64,000 bases of DNA from the NCBI RefSeq assembly GCF_014898815.1, contig NW_026515436.1, positions 1 to 64,000 of the forward strand, written 5' to 3'. A model generated the notes under the pieces. The model saw only the letters and a program-made list of their open reading frames with translations, was not told where the DNA came from and did not search any database. This DNA comes from Panonychus citri. Lineage: Eukaryota; Arthropoda; Arachnida; Trombidiformes; Tetranychidae. The position numbers and the translations under genes were made by a program. Below, piece by piece: positions 36,310 through 48,909 of this stretch; the stretch's first letter is position 1; each line of letters opens with the position of its first letter.

Positions 36310-39300
36310 ATGGATTTTAAATACAACGATAGCTTATTCCATCGTAAATGGAAAGTGAAAGAGGATGTGATCATCTCGGGAATGTCCGGACGATTCCCGA
36401 AATCAGAATCTGTGGATGAATTTGCTGATAATCTGTTCAATTCTATTGATATGATGACCGGAGGAAATGATCGATTCCGTTCAGGTAATTAGATAAATCA
36501 CAATAATTTGACTATGAAACTAGTATCACCATGAACACTGTTCTGTACCTTTAATCTCTTAATCAGTAACAATTTATTTTCACTTATGATTCATGATGTA
36601 ATGAACTTTACTAGATCAAAAGTAATTATTAAGCGAATTCTTATTATTGAACCTCGAAAATTATGAAAACTGCGTTATGCCAAACCTTCAATTTCTTCAT
36701 GACTGATGTAAATAGTCTTGTTTCTATTTGTTTTCTTTCAACTTATCAATCAATATCGATTTCCATCTCCATTTCCGTTAGTTAAGATGAAAAGAATATA
36801 TTAATAATTAAATAGTCTAGAACTCGTAATTTATCAGCAGAATCTGGATAAAATCGATCATAAGATCATTACAATTCACGAATTTCAAAGATTAGTGAAC
36901 AACATGAATGATAAAAACCATGGATAAGATTCAGGTCTCGATCAACGTAATAAATGTAATAAGATTTAAGAAAATCTAGTTTCAACAGTTAAGCTTCATT
37001 GTTGCCTCAATAATCAATATTGTTTTTAATCAATTTACAGGTCACAATAATTTACCTCAAGTAAGTGGAAAAGTTGGTAATCTAAGCAAATTTGATGCTC
37101 AATTTTTCTCGATCCCTGAATATCAAGCTGATCATATGGATCCACAATTAAGGAAATTATTGGAAGTCTCATATGAGGCGATCATTGATTCGGGTAAGAA
37201 ATTATTATCAGCGTATAACTAATTGTAAAGGGTGATTGTAGTTGAAAATGGCAAATCATCTTACCTTGAATTGTGATAAGGAGATGACGATTTGATTCAA
37301 TTTTTAATTGATCATTATTGGAATGTTATGAGTCAATCAATTAATTAGAATAAAAGGTGATCATTGAACCAAAATGAATCAATTGCGATAATAATAATTT
37401 GTGAATTAATCCGATCAAAAATCAGTTAATATCAAACAGCTGATTAAATTAATCGATGATAATATTAATTAATTATGTGAAACCAAAGAGTGAGGAAGTT
37501 AACTCACAAGATGGTCCACAATTTCCAGGGGAAGTGCTAATTGAAAACATTCAGATCAGAGTGCGCTTAGTATTACAGCTTTTCTCAGTAACTTTCGCCG
37601 AGTTCTCAACTAATTAGTCGAGTTCCCATTTGGTTTCGTCAATCCGACAGAGGGCAGAGTTTTTTCAATTAGTTCTCAGTGAGTTTCGCAGATCCTCAGA
37701 TCATTTAGTCAAGTTCTCGATGAGTTTAGTCAATTCGCTTTTACATTGAGTAGAAAATTAAACTTTTTGATTAAAATTCATTTTTTGATTTTTTCTTTAA
37801 ATTTTTATTACTCAAGACTTGATCAGTTTTCGAATGCGATTCTTCTCATCCCTTTTCTTAGATCTTTTTGCCATTTTCAAATGTGAATCGTATTCGAAAA
37901 TTGATCAAAACTCAACAATAATAACATAAAAATTTGAGCAATTATTCAATAAAAATTTAAAGAAAAAATTAAAAAATGAATAAATAAGTGAGGTAGATTA
38001 TTGTTGATCCCATTGGGATGTAAACTCAATTGACAAGTAAAAAATTCATGATACGAAATAAATTGATTTGATTGTAACAATTAGGCTTGAATTTGTCAAC
38101 GAAATTGTCCTTGTCTTGGTAAAATGAATTCATCATCGAGTCTTTACTTAACCATAACTGTTGTAACCACGATTCGTTTAATTTACTTCTTGGTACTTTG
38201 TAAACACAATCTGATTGTTCAACTGTTTCCAATGATTGTATTTTATTAAAATCGTTGACTTTTTTGTCATAATCGTTGATTGTCTCACTTTTATCGTCAT
38301 CAATGATCTCGAATACTCTGATCACAGAATAGAACTGCCCGTTAACTGCTTTGGAGGAAGAAATAAATTTTCTGGTAATTTTATGAAACTCGAATCCACG
38401 CCGAAATCATTTCGTATTTTATAAATTAGTCCATTAGGTCTAAATTGATGCTCTTTACTCCATAATATACATCTATATAATATAATTATATTATCCTGAT
38501 AAAATTACCAGAAATGTATTTCTTCATCCAAAGCAGTTGATTAACAATCCTTTCTATTCTGTGATCAGAGTATTCGAGATCATTGATGACGATAAAAGTG
38601 AGACAATCAACGATTATGACAAAAAAGTCAACGATTTTAATAAAATACAATCATTGGAAACAGTTGAACAATCAGATTGTGTTTACAAAGTACCAAGAAG
38701 TAAATTAAACAAATCGTGGTTACAACAGTTATGGTTAAGTAAAGACTCGATGATGAATTCATTTTACCAAGACAAGGACAATTTCGTTGACAAATTCAAG
38801 CCTAATTGTTACAATCAAATCAATTTATTTCGTATCATGAATTTTTTACTTGTCAATTGAGTTTACATCCCAATGGGATCAACAATAATCTACCTCACTT
38901 ATTTATTCATTTTTTAATTTTTTCTTTAAATTTTATTGAATAATTGCTCAAATTTTATGTTATTATTGTTGAGTTTTGATCAATTTTCGAATACGATTCA
39001 CATTTGAAATGGCAAAAGATCTAAGAAAGGGATGAGAAGAATCGCATTCGAAAACTGATCAAGTCTTGAGTAATAAAAATTTAAAGAAAAAATCAAAAAA
39101 TGAATTTTAATCAAAAAGTTTAATTTTCTACTCAATGTAAAAGCGAATTGACTAAACTCATCGAGAACTTGACTAAATGATCTGAGGATCTGCGAAACTC
39201 ACTGAGAACTAATTGAAAAAACTCTGCCCTCTGTCGGATTGACGAAACCAAATGGGAACTCGACTAATTAGTTGAGAACTCGGCGAAAGTTACTGAGAAA

Positions 39301-42300
39301 AGCTGTAAATGTTTTCAACGGAAAAGATACGAACTTCAATAAGTACACCAAATCAACTTAGCTCTCTGAACTTATTGCTCTTTGAATTTTTTTATCTCAT
39401 TTCTTAGGCATATGATTAAAAACTTTATTTCATTTCTTTTCAGGTTTGTCAGTTGAATCATTAAGAGGATCTAAAACTGGATTTTTCTATGGGTCGTCGT
39501 TTGCTGAGACCGAAATAGCCTGGGGTGAAGAGCCGCTTGAGTTGCCCAGATACAAACAGATATATACGACATTGGTTCCTTATATTTTCGACCTGAAAGG
39601 ACCAATGTGTCACTTCGACACAGCCTGTGGGTCAAGTTTCGCAGCGCTGACTGAAGCATTCACAGCAATTAAGTCAGGAATTTGCGATAAAGCTTTGGTC
39701 GCTGGATTCAACATTTGCTTATTACCAGTGGTCACTTCACAATTTCGAGATCTTCAAATGGTTTCACGAAATGGTCGATCAAAATGCCTCGATAAATCAG
39801 CTGATGGTTATGGAAGATCTGAAGCCGTTTGTTGTATCGTGCTACAAAAAGCACCAGATGCTAAACGAATTTATTCAACGATAGTTAATTGTCGATCCAA
39901 TGCCGATGGTTATAAAGATCAGGGTATTTCATTTCCATCGGTCGATTTACAACGACAATTAATGTACGAAACCTACACCGAAGTTGGTCTTGATCCAACC
40001 AAAGTAACCTATGTCGAAGCTCATTGTACCGGTACTCAAGCCGGTGACCCAGTTGAACTAAACGCAATTCACGATATTTTTTGTATCGGTCGAGATCTAT
40101 CAAATCCGCTGAGAGTTGGGTGTTTAAAATCAAACATGGGACATGCTGAGGGTGCGTCAGGTATTTGCGCTACAGTTAAAGCCAACATGATATTTCAAAA
40201 AGGTCTGATTTCTCCTAATTTGCATTTAAAAACACCTAATCCAAAGATTGAAGGACTAATGAATAAGACAATTGTTCCAGTTACAACGATTACTCCTTTC
40301 GAAGACGAAATTATTTCGCTTAATTGTTTTGGTTTTGGTGGTGCTAATGCTCATGTTATTCTCCGAGGTCATGATGTCCGATCATTGGCTGATGAGTTCA
40401 AAGTAACTCTATCAAAATTACCTCGATTAGTTAATATTCCGGGTCGTTCAGTCGAAGGTATTAAATTCGTGCAAAATTATCTCGAATCATCGGTCAGTAA
40501 ATTAACCAGATCATTTCTCGATCTTCTTAATGAATATTCAAAATCTCGTAAAATGCCTCATCGTGGATTCACGTTGATTGAAGGAGAACCTGAAAAATAT
40601 TCAATGAAACATTTCATTGGAAATCAACTCAACTCAATTGAACATAAAAAAGTCTATTTAACATCATCAACAAATCTAATTAACGTTGATCCAAATCTAA
40701 AAGATTTACCTGTTTTCTCAGGTACAATCAATAGATTGACATCTTACCTTAGACCATTTGATTTGAATTTATTTCACCTCGTTTTCGGTGAGATGAAAGT
40801 TACCAACCCTTTGGAATCGATCATTACATCAATTGCTATTCAATTGGCGATTGTTAATACATTTAAATCGATACAATTAAATATCGATGGAGTGGTGATT
40901 CCAACAATCGGATATTTGATTGATCTTTATGCCAACAATAAGTTGACTGAACAAGAAGTCATTCTAACTGCTTGTTGGTTTGGACATTTCGTCCTAATAA
41001 AAGATCAATCGATAATCAATCCAACAATTGAAGTTTATTCATCGTATGAACAAATTAAACCTCATTTAACGGAAGGAATCAAACTCACCAAGCAGACATC
41101 CGGTAAATCGTGTGTCATCTCTGGACATTACGAAGAAATGTTTTATTCGATTATCGATATTCAACTGGCTAATATAACGGTCAAATGGCCTGGAGAATCG
41201 AACAATCGTTCTATCGAATTAAATACAAATTTCTCATTAAATCGAGGCGAAAAAGAAGTCATGAATATGCATAGATTCAAGGATCATCTGATGATGCAAG
41301 TCCTTTCATCGGATCATTACATTAGAATAATTAAGGAATTGAAAGAATCGACCGCAAATATAATATTAATACTCAACACAGATTATCAACATTTCATCTT
41401 ACCAGAATCAATTTGGAAGCATCAAAATGTTCCGCTTCAACCAAATCAATACAATTTATCAGATATGAAAAAGGGTTTTCTTTCCGGGGATAGTTTGTTT
41501 ACCTGTTTAGGTAAAATTTATGCAAATCAAGGAATCAACTATCATTTGGAACATTTATATCCAACTGTCAATTATCCTGTTCCGATTGATACTCTCTCAC
41601 TTAATTCATTGATCAAGTTTGATCATTCAGAAGATCGGAAAGTTTTCAAATATCCTGAATACTTTAACCAAGCGAAATGCTCAACAACTTACAGATTTCG
41701 AGTTAATCTCACTGATTCTGAAGATTGGTTCTTGGCAGATCACAAGATCGATGGCCGAGTCCTTTATCCAGCAACCGGATTATTAATGCTTGTTTGGTAT
41801 ACGGTTGCTAGATATCATGGAACCATAGCAACACTATTTCCGATTGAATTTCGAGATATTAGATTGATTCGAGCTACAGTTTTAACAGAAAAAGAAGTTA
41901 GCTTTACTGTACAATATTTACCTTATAACGGAACTTTTAGTATTTCCGAAAGTGATACTGTTGTAGCCTTTGGTAAAGCGTTTGGAAATCCAGATTTGGA
42001 GCTGGTTAGAACTTCTCATCCTAAATTGCGAAAAAATTCTTGTGAATACAATCTCAATAAAAAAGATATCTACAAAGAGTTACGAGTTCGTGGCTACGAT
42101 TATGGTCCACATTTTCAATGCTTAACCTCAGCTTCGAGCTCAAGAGTACATGGGAAAGTTGAATGGCGAGACCCGAAAAATTCAGAATTGAAAGCATCAA
42201 CCACAATCGGTAAATCTCTTGCTGGAGTCTTTAGTTTTTTGAAAACTTGGATAACATTTACTGATTCGATCTTACAGTTTGTTCCACTATCCAATCAAAA

Positions 42301-45300
42301 TAATCGAAATCTTTATGTTCCTACTGGTCTCCAATCGTTAATTTGTGATCCAATTCAAATTTTAGAGATGGTTAATCACTTCAATAGACTTTCAAAGCTT
42401 ATTAAAACCTCAGATTCAAAGAAAACTGACTTAAGTGTCTCAATTGACCACAAAAGGTCAATTAAAGATACAACTAAGAGACATTTATATCCAGAATTTG
42501 ATGTTTATCATGACCCGATTACACAAACAGTTTCGACTGAAGGAGTTTGGGTCAGAGGTCTTTTTGCATCTGATACCATCCGAAGAAAACAACCAGTTAC
42601 TGTTTCGACTTACGATTTCACGCCGTTCCATGAAAATCATGCCGTCGATGAAATTACCTTACAATCAATCGAATCATATTCATCTTCGATTTTTAATCTT
42701 ATTGATTTGTTACAACAAAAGATTCTGACTTCGATTGATATGGTCGATTGCGACGAAGAAATAGAATCAATTACAAACACAACTGACCTTAATGAAGATC
42801 AACATTCATTCGCTAAATATTTGACCTGTTTGTGTCGAGGAGAAACACCAATGACAGAAACTATTTCTAAACTACACGATGACTTACTAATTGGTAGTAA
42901 ATTAGCTCCTTATTCTCATCAACGATTTTTACAGCCATTTGTGAATATTGCAACTCGTAGTAAGTGTTATGGAGGTGATGTTTATTCAGAGTACAACATT
43001 GTCGAAATCAATGATACTCAAGGTTTTCTTTTCGATTCCATCAAATCACTTCTCGAAACGCAGTACTTTGAGTTGTTGGATATTAAATACACTCTGGTGA
43101 GATCGAATTTATCTGAGGAAGACACTGGAACTAAAAAACTTTCTAAACTTTCTGGTGTCAAGAATAAAATTATTTGGAATATCGATGAAGCACCAGCTCC
43201 AAGTGATCTGAGTAGAAACGATTTAGTTATTTACAAATTGGCTAATCAATCAATTGATTCATTAATCTCGAATATCGAAAAAATTCAATCGATTCTAAAA
43301 CCCAATGGTCATTTGTTGGTATTGGCCAGAGAAAACTCATCTAATTTGGAAAGTCTCAGATCGAATCCATTTGTTCAAAATCTACTGAAAGATTTTCTTC
43401 CAGATTCAATTGACTCAAACTCACTAATTGAAAAAATGAAAGAAAATAATTGGGTTTGTATAAGTAAACGAACAGTTTCACCTAATTCGTTGCCTTTGGT
43501 TGGATTAATGTTCAAAAAGTTACCAGAATCGATTAATCTTGAAAAACATAAGATTATTCGAGTCAATCCATTTGAATATTCGTGGCTCGATAATCTCAAA
43601 GATGAAATAAAAGCCGATGAAGAATCAATAATTTGGTTGGTTAGTCAAAATGTTTCCGATGTAAGTGTACTTGGCTTAGCGAAATGTTTGAGTTTAGAGC
43701 CTTACGGATCTCGAATTCGTTGTGTTGCTCTTCAACCTGGTTCTAAAGGAATCGATTTATCATTAATTGATTTGCATAGTCCAACTTTCCATCAACTAAT
43801 AACCATTGATTGTAAATTCAATATTTATGATGATCAACTCGGATGGGGAGATTATTGTCACTTCGAGATACCAACAAAACAAGAGACCGATAGCAAATGT
43901 TTAATCCAAAGTAAAGATGCTTATGTTCAATGTTTAATTCCTGGTGATCTTTCATCACTTGTATGGACTCAATTCAATCCAATTCCTGATTCTAAAAAAG
44001 GTCAATCTCTTGTGACAATCAACTATTCGTCTCTCAATTTCAAAGATATTATGCATGCGACCGGAAGATTACCTTCCAATTTGAATCCCGATTGGCACAC
44101 TTCTGTAGAAATGTCAGCACCGATTGGATTAGAATATGCTGGTATCGATTCAAATGGTTATCGAATTATGGGTTTTGTTCCTCATCGAGCGTTAGCTACT
44201 AAACTTATCATTGGAACTAATGATTTCTGTTGGTCTATTCCATCGAAATGGACCATGGAAGATGCAGCAACCGTACCAGTCGTTTATGCAACTGCGATTT
44301 ATGGTTTATTGATTCGTGGTGAGCTTCGTCAAGGTGAATCTGTACTGATTCATGCGGGATCAGGAGGTGTTGGAATAGCAGCGATAAACATTTGTTTGAG
44401 TATGAATTGTCGAATCTTTACAACTGTTGGTACGAATGAGAAACGGAAATTTCTCCAAGAACAATTTCCTTCACTCGACGAGACGAGTTTCACTCATTCA
44501 AGATCAACTACATTCGAAGAACATGTTCTTAGACACACGAATGGTCGAGGTGTGGATGTTATTCTCAATTCATTATCTGAGGAAAAACTACAAGCAAGTG
44601 TAAGATGTTTAGCACCAGGTGGAAGATTTCTGGAAATCGGTAAATATGATATCATGCAGGACAGTAAGATTAACCTGGGGCTTTTCGATGAGGGTCGAAC
44701 TTTCCATGGAATTTTACTTGATGCATTCATTACCTCTACAAATCACCTCAGTGACAGTGGAGTGTCACAAGTAAAAGAGAAAATCACTGCTTATATGAAC
44801 CAAGGAATTACTTCAGGAACAATAAAGCCCCTTCCAAGAAAAGTATTCAAAATGAATCAAGTTGAAGAAGCTTTTCGATTTATGGCCACAGGTAAACACA
44901 TTGGGAAAGTTCTGGTTAAGATAAAAGATGAAACCAACGATGCTAAATGTTCTTTGGCAACAGTAAAATTGACAAAAGTAAATGAAATTTCAGCAATTGG
45001 ATCGATCCCATTATCAATTAAATCACCAATTTTCTATCCAAATAAAGCTTATGTTATTGTCGGTGGATTCGGAGGATTTGGTTTGGAATTAGCTTGTTGG
45101 CTGGTCCGAAAAGGTGTTCGTCGATTGGTCCTTAATTCTCGATCTGGACCTAAGTCATCTTATCATAAATTATCTTTGGATCGATTAAAGTCACTTGGTG
45201 CTAATGTCATTATATCAACACACGATTTAACTTATGAACAAGATTGTTGTTCACTTCTCGAATCCCTTTCACCTTATCCAATCGGTGGGATATTTAATTG

Positions 45301-47020
45301 TGCTCTCGTTTTGTCTGATGCTTTATTATCCGACCAAAATGCTGAAACTTATGAAAAAGTTTGTTCATCGAAAGTCAAAATAACAAAGAATTTAGATAAA
45401 TTAACTCGATCAATGGCTCCATTTGATTGTGATTATTTTGTTGTCTTCTCATCCGTAACTTGTGGGCGAGGTAACCCAGGTCAATCTAATTATGGATTAG
45501 CCAATTCTTATATGGAATCAATTTGCCGAGAAAGATTCAAACATGGACTCCATGGCCTAGCGATTCAGTGGGGATACGTTGGTGATGTTGGGTTTGTTGT
45601 CGAGAAATTCGGTGTTAACATTGATTCAATTCGTGGAACAGCAGCTCAACGAATCCATTCTTGTTTCTCTGTACTTGAACGAGCATTGGTTTACCCTTCT
45701 CCCGTTGTATCGAGTTGGCTGCAAGAGATTGATAGAAAGAAGGTTTCATTTGGATCTAGAGGCATAATTGGCGCGATCAGTCACATCTTGGGTATCAAAG
45801 ATATTAATTCACTTGATCCTAATGTTACTTTAGGCGAACTTGGTATGGATTCGTTGATGGCGATCGAAATTCAGCATGTTCTGGAGAAACAGTATAGCAT
45901 CTCGGCCATTCCTCAGGAAATTCGAGCGTTCAAAATATCTAAACTGAAGGAATTATCAAAAAAATGGAATGCAGACGAGCAAAGATCAGAAATATTGACA
46001 AAAAAAAGTTCGATTATCACCTTAAATGATACAAATTCAATAATAGAATCACTTTTATCTCTTCAAGTTCCAAAAACAATAACAAGTAATCTGAATGATT
46101 TATTAATAGAAAAATCAAAATCATTCAGACCAATTTATTATATGCCTCCCATCGAAGGAAATTATGATTTAATGAAAGGTCTCATTGATCGTATCAAAAG
46201 ACCAGCGCTTGGACTTAATTGGACTTACGATCTTTCATCTCTTACCTCAATCGAGTCTGCAGCAAATTATTATGCTGATTATCTGACCAAATGCCACTCA
46301 TCAAATGACAAAATACACATGATTGGGTATTCATTTGGTGGCATCATCGCTTATAATATCGCATGTGAGTTAGAGACTCGATTTGTGTCTAATAGAAATG
46401 GACCAATAATCGAGAAATTGATCCTTATTGATGCTGATCCTGAAAAGCTGAAAAATGTCGCAGAAATAACTATAAATACTCGAGTTAAAACTAAAGATAT
46501 GAACATTCAAGAGACAGAATTTGTTAAAGTAGTAATTAAAAGAGTGTTTTCGAAATTTAATCAAAATCAATTCGATGCTGAAATAAATAAATGCTCTAAT
46601 CGACAGGAAAAATTCGAAATGTTCACAAAAATCATGATTGATAAAGGAATTCCCGAAGATAAAGCAGATATGATTTCTAAAGTTAATGAGTTAACTTTTC
46701 AAAAAGGACAAATGCTCATCAATTATTCACCAAAACTGAATTCGAAATTAACTGAAATAATTCATATTCGAGCTAAGACTGATCTACCATTATTCCGAAC
46801 TGCAAAACAAACTAAATTCAAAGTGAGTAAAAATTCAAACCTATTGATCAACTGACTTACTAATCCAATCTTGTCCACAATTTACTAATCAACTGATTAT
46901 CTATCCAATTTTTTTTAGCTTGGAACCGAACACTTTTTTGATGGTAATCATCACATTGTAATTGGATTGAATCTAGACGATATCGTGAAAATAGCAAATA
47001 ATTTCTTTAAAATTCAATAA
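36310..47020 (+). CDS. FASN: Type I fatty acid synthase with a degenerate malonyl/acetyl transferase domain
   Basis: Cytosolic multidomain enzyme for long-chain fatty acid synthesis. Four exons, 36310-36484, 37041-37193, 39444-46822 and 46919-47020, join in phase into 2602 aa (animal FAS about 2400-2500). KS is intact: Cys171 in DTACGSS, His303 in EAHCTGT, His343 in SNMGHAEG. The MAT region (about 500-770) keeps the general alignment, but the nucleophile motif GHSxGE reads IPTIGY with Thr597, and the GMGSQW-like entry is gone. DH is intact (His876 in ADHKIDGRVLYP, Asp1050). A central non-catalytic region follows. ER has HAGSGGVG (about 1746), KR has GGFGGFG (1983) and the SNYGLAN Tyr2126, ACP has MDSL Ser2246, TE has GYSFGG Ser2406 and the GNHH His in the last exon. 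Intron 2 (2250 bp) carries a giant inverted repeat. The long clean frame argues for selection and use despite the dead-looking MAT; malonyl loading might come from elsewhere (inference). Confidence 0.93.
37573..38384. repeat. Left arm of an ~810-bp inverted repeat in FAS intron 2
   Basis: Near-perfect inverse of 38499-39308. The outer part (37573 to about 37990) is unrelated AT-rich DNA with the repeated word AGTTCTC. The inner part (about 37991-38384) is the last ~390 bp of acyltransferase exon 3 in minus orientation, coding MIRVFEIIDDDKSETINDYD through NFLLVN and a stop. Several parts checked by eye differ from the other arm by only single bases. Confidence 0.95.
38385..38498. other. Spacer (loop) of the FAS intron 2 inverted repeat
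   Basis: 114 bp. Its first ~77 bp are a fragment of acyltransferase exon 2 in minus orientation (GAAACTCGAATCCACGCCGA, identical in copy C), abutting the exon 3 piece without intron 2. The rest is AT-rich (about 38464-38498). Confidence 0.85.
38499..39308. repeat. Right arm of the ~810-bp inverted repeat in FAS intron 2
   Basis: Inverse of 37573-38384. It carries the acyltransferase exon 3 piece in plus orientation, so the FAS transcript contains it in sense orientation and the left arm in antisense. The coded peptide differs from the left arm at one residue (SKLNKSW against SKLNESW) plus changes at the inner end. The arm ends about 135 bp before the exon 3 acceptor. Confidence 0.95.
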
Positions 47021-47191
47021 TGCTAACGCTCTCATAATACATTTCTTTTATCCCTACCGTTTATAACTTTGCAATCAATTTTTGCATTTTTGCTTGTTCT
47101 GATTTCGACTCACTTTTAATGAAATCAATATACTTTTAAACATGATTAAATTATAGAGCCTTTTGAAAAACTAAAGTTTCTCGAACGAATT

Positions 47192-47344
47192 CTAGTCTGA
47201 ATACTCAGCTCTAATGATATTTGCTTTCTTTTCATCTTCTTCAACGATTGTCAGTCCAATGGAATAGTCATTCGTAATCTTACAACCCTCATCAACAATT
47301 ATTGTTTCATCGTCATCATCAATGATGATTATCTCAGGTTGGCA
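47192..47344 (-). CDS. Possible terminal exon of an unidentified minus-strand gene
   Basis: 51-codon frame entered after an AG acceptor (TTGAAAG) and ending in TAG. It reads CQPEIIIIDDDDETIIVDEG, then KITNDYSIGLTIVEEDEKK. Hydrophobic runs followed by acids (IIIIDDDDE, TIIVDEG) resemble SUMO-interaction motifs (inference). It would be convergent with FAS. A possible upstream exon on the same strand (about 47430-47485, KCEFNYDADIQKVVE) would join it in frame through a weak GTTTCA donor. The plus strand of the same region also has exon-like frames, so the strand is uncertain. Confidence 0.3.
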   Translation of the reverse strand, partial: CQPEIIIIDDDDETIIVDEGCKITNDYSIGLTIVEEDEKKANIIRAEYSD

Positions 47345-47867
47345 CTTTCAATTCAACTCAATTTTAGGAACTTGGTTGTAATTTGTTTGTGTTTATTTTT
47401 TTAAATCAAATCTACACAATATGAAACCTCAACGACTTTTTGAATGTCGGCATCATAATTAAATTCACATTTGTAATGTTTCATTGTTTTATTGTTATTG
47501 CTTTGGTTCGTTTCAGGTTTGCTTGAATACGTTGAGAGCTCTGACCCAATCTATATTGTGAGTCGCAATGGTGAAATATTCATTAGCTTTTCTGTTACAA
47601 TTTAAGTTAAAGCAACAGAATTGAATGGGTCTACCTACGTAGGTTACTTACCAGCTCTACAGGAAACACAATACAGTCCAACACCCGTTTTCGAACTCGC
47701 TATTGACTGTGTAGTATTTGTGACAAATCGAGAAAAAAAATTCTGCAGTTGAAGCTCAAAATTAGATTATAACTCGATAGAAATTGTCTTTTCTATTTGA
47801 TTACTTTTGTAAATGCTCATCAGATGCTCGAAATAAAAATATTAACCAGAATTTTAGCATGAAAACT

Positions 47868-48002
47868 TTATTCTAGTGCGTAAAATCTCGTCAAGTTCTC
47901 GTAATTTTGTGAATGTCGAATCTTTAAATCTGTTGCCACAATTGCAGCCAACGAAACCACAGTGGTCAAAGCCGTGACTTTGGAGTTTTTCTCAGCGGCC
48001 AT
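47868..48002 (-). CDS. Possible first exon or small ORF, minus strand
   Basis: 44-codon frame from an ATG: MAAEKNSKVTALTTVVSLAA, then IVATDLKIRHSQNYENL, stop at 47868. Its composition differs from the surrounding AT-rich DNA. It may be the start of the gene whose end is at 47192, but no strong splice donor was found, and an overlapping Cys-rich frame (HCGFVGCNCGNRFKD) competes. Confidence 0.25.
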   Translation of the reverse strand: MAAEKNSKVTALTTVVSLAAIVATDLKIRHSQNYENLTRFYALE

Positions 48003-48267
48003 TGTAAAGGAAAAAGAAATGAAAGAGAAATGGAGAATTGAAAATCTCTTTATTACTATGATCTTTGATGATTTTTAAAGTCGAACCATATTAAATTATT
48101 AGTGTTAGAAAGCGTGTATGTTGCCTTTAATTTGATGATTATTTTGATCTCATTAATTAGAGTTCTTATTATGACATTTTTGAAGATTAATTGAAGAGAA
48201 TCACACTTAATTTAAACACAATGACACAATATAAGGAAAAAATGATCTATTAATACGTTGATGTTTA

Positions 48268-48505
48268 ACAATCAACTGATTACATAAAGATTGTTCATTT
48301 TTCATTGTCTCATTGTTGTTACCTGTTTTTTTCTGATAATTAACTACAATTTAAACTTTTTCTTGTTTTTCCTTAAACAATCAAACTGTTTTATTTGATT
48401 AACAACCTTAATCAAATATCAATTTGGTTAAAAACTACAATTACAATTGAAAACAATTTACATTTCAAATCAATTATCTTAATCATCATTCATAACATTC
48501 ATTAT
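48268..48505. repeat. Dispersed repeat R1, copy 3
   Basis: Almost identical to 20619-20855 (one clear substitution in the part compared: GATTGTTCATT against GATTGATCATT), although 27.6 kb away. This indicates recent duplication or conversion. Confidence 0.85.
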
Positions 48506-48909
48506 TTACAAGCGGGAACAAACTTTCTTACGAAAGTTTGTTAAGTTTATTTGAGAGACCCGTGGATTTAGAATACTGAAATAAGAATCATTCTTTTAAT
48601 TGATTCCTTAATCGTGGATTCTCTTTCTCTTTCTTGAATCACTAATAAAAATGATGAATAATCGCAAGCCACAATATTTATTAGAAATTCACAATACCAG
48701 TTAGACTTTTAATTCAAACTTGTTAATTAATCGAGGCATTTATATAATTTATATATATTGATTTTTAATAATCAGTAAGCACCAATATTATAAAGAAAAG
48801 ATGAAAACTAAATAGGTTAGACAGGATAAACCTGCCAACTGAACATAAAATGGAGGATAAAGAGAGAAAAGGAATGAAGGGGGAAAATTAAGGGGGAGGA
48901 TAAGGTGTT

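Noticed and set aside
39471..46570. Short frames on both strands within FAS exon 3
   Set aside because: Overlap the 2459-codon FAS frame, which carries all recognisable motifs.
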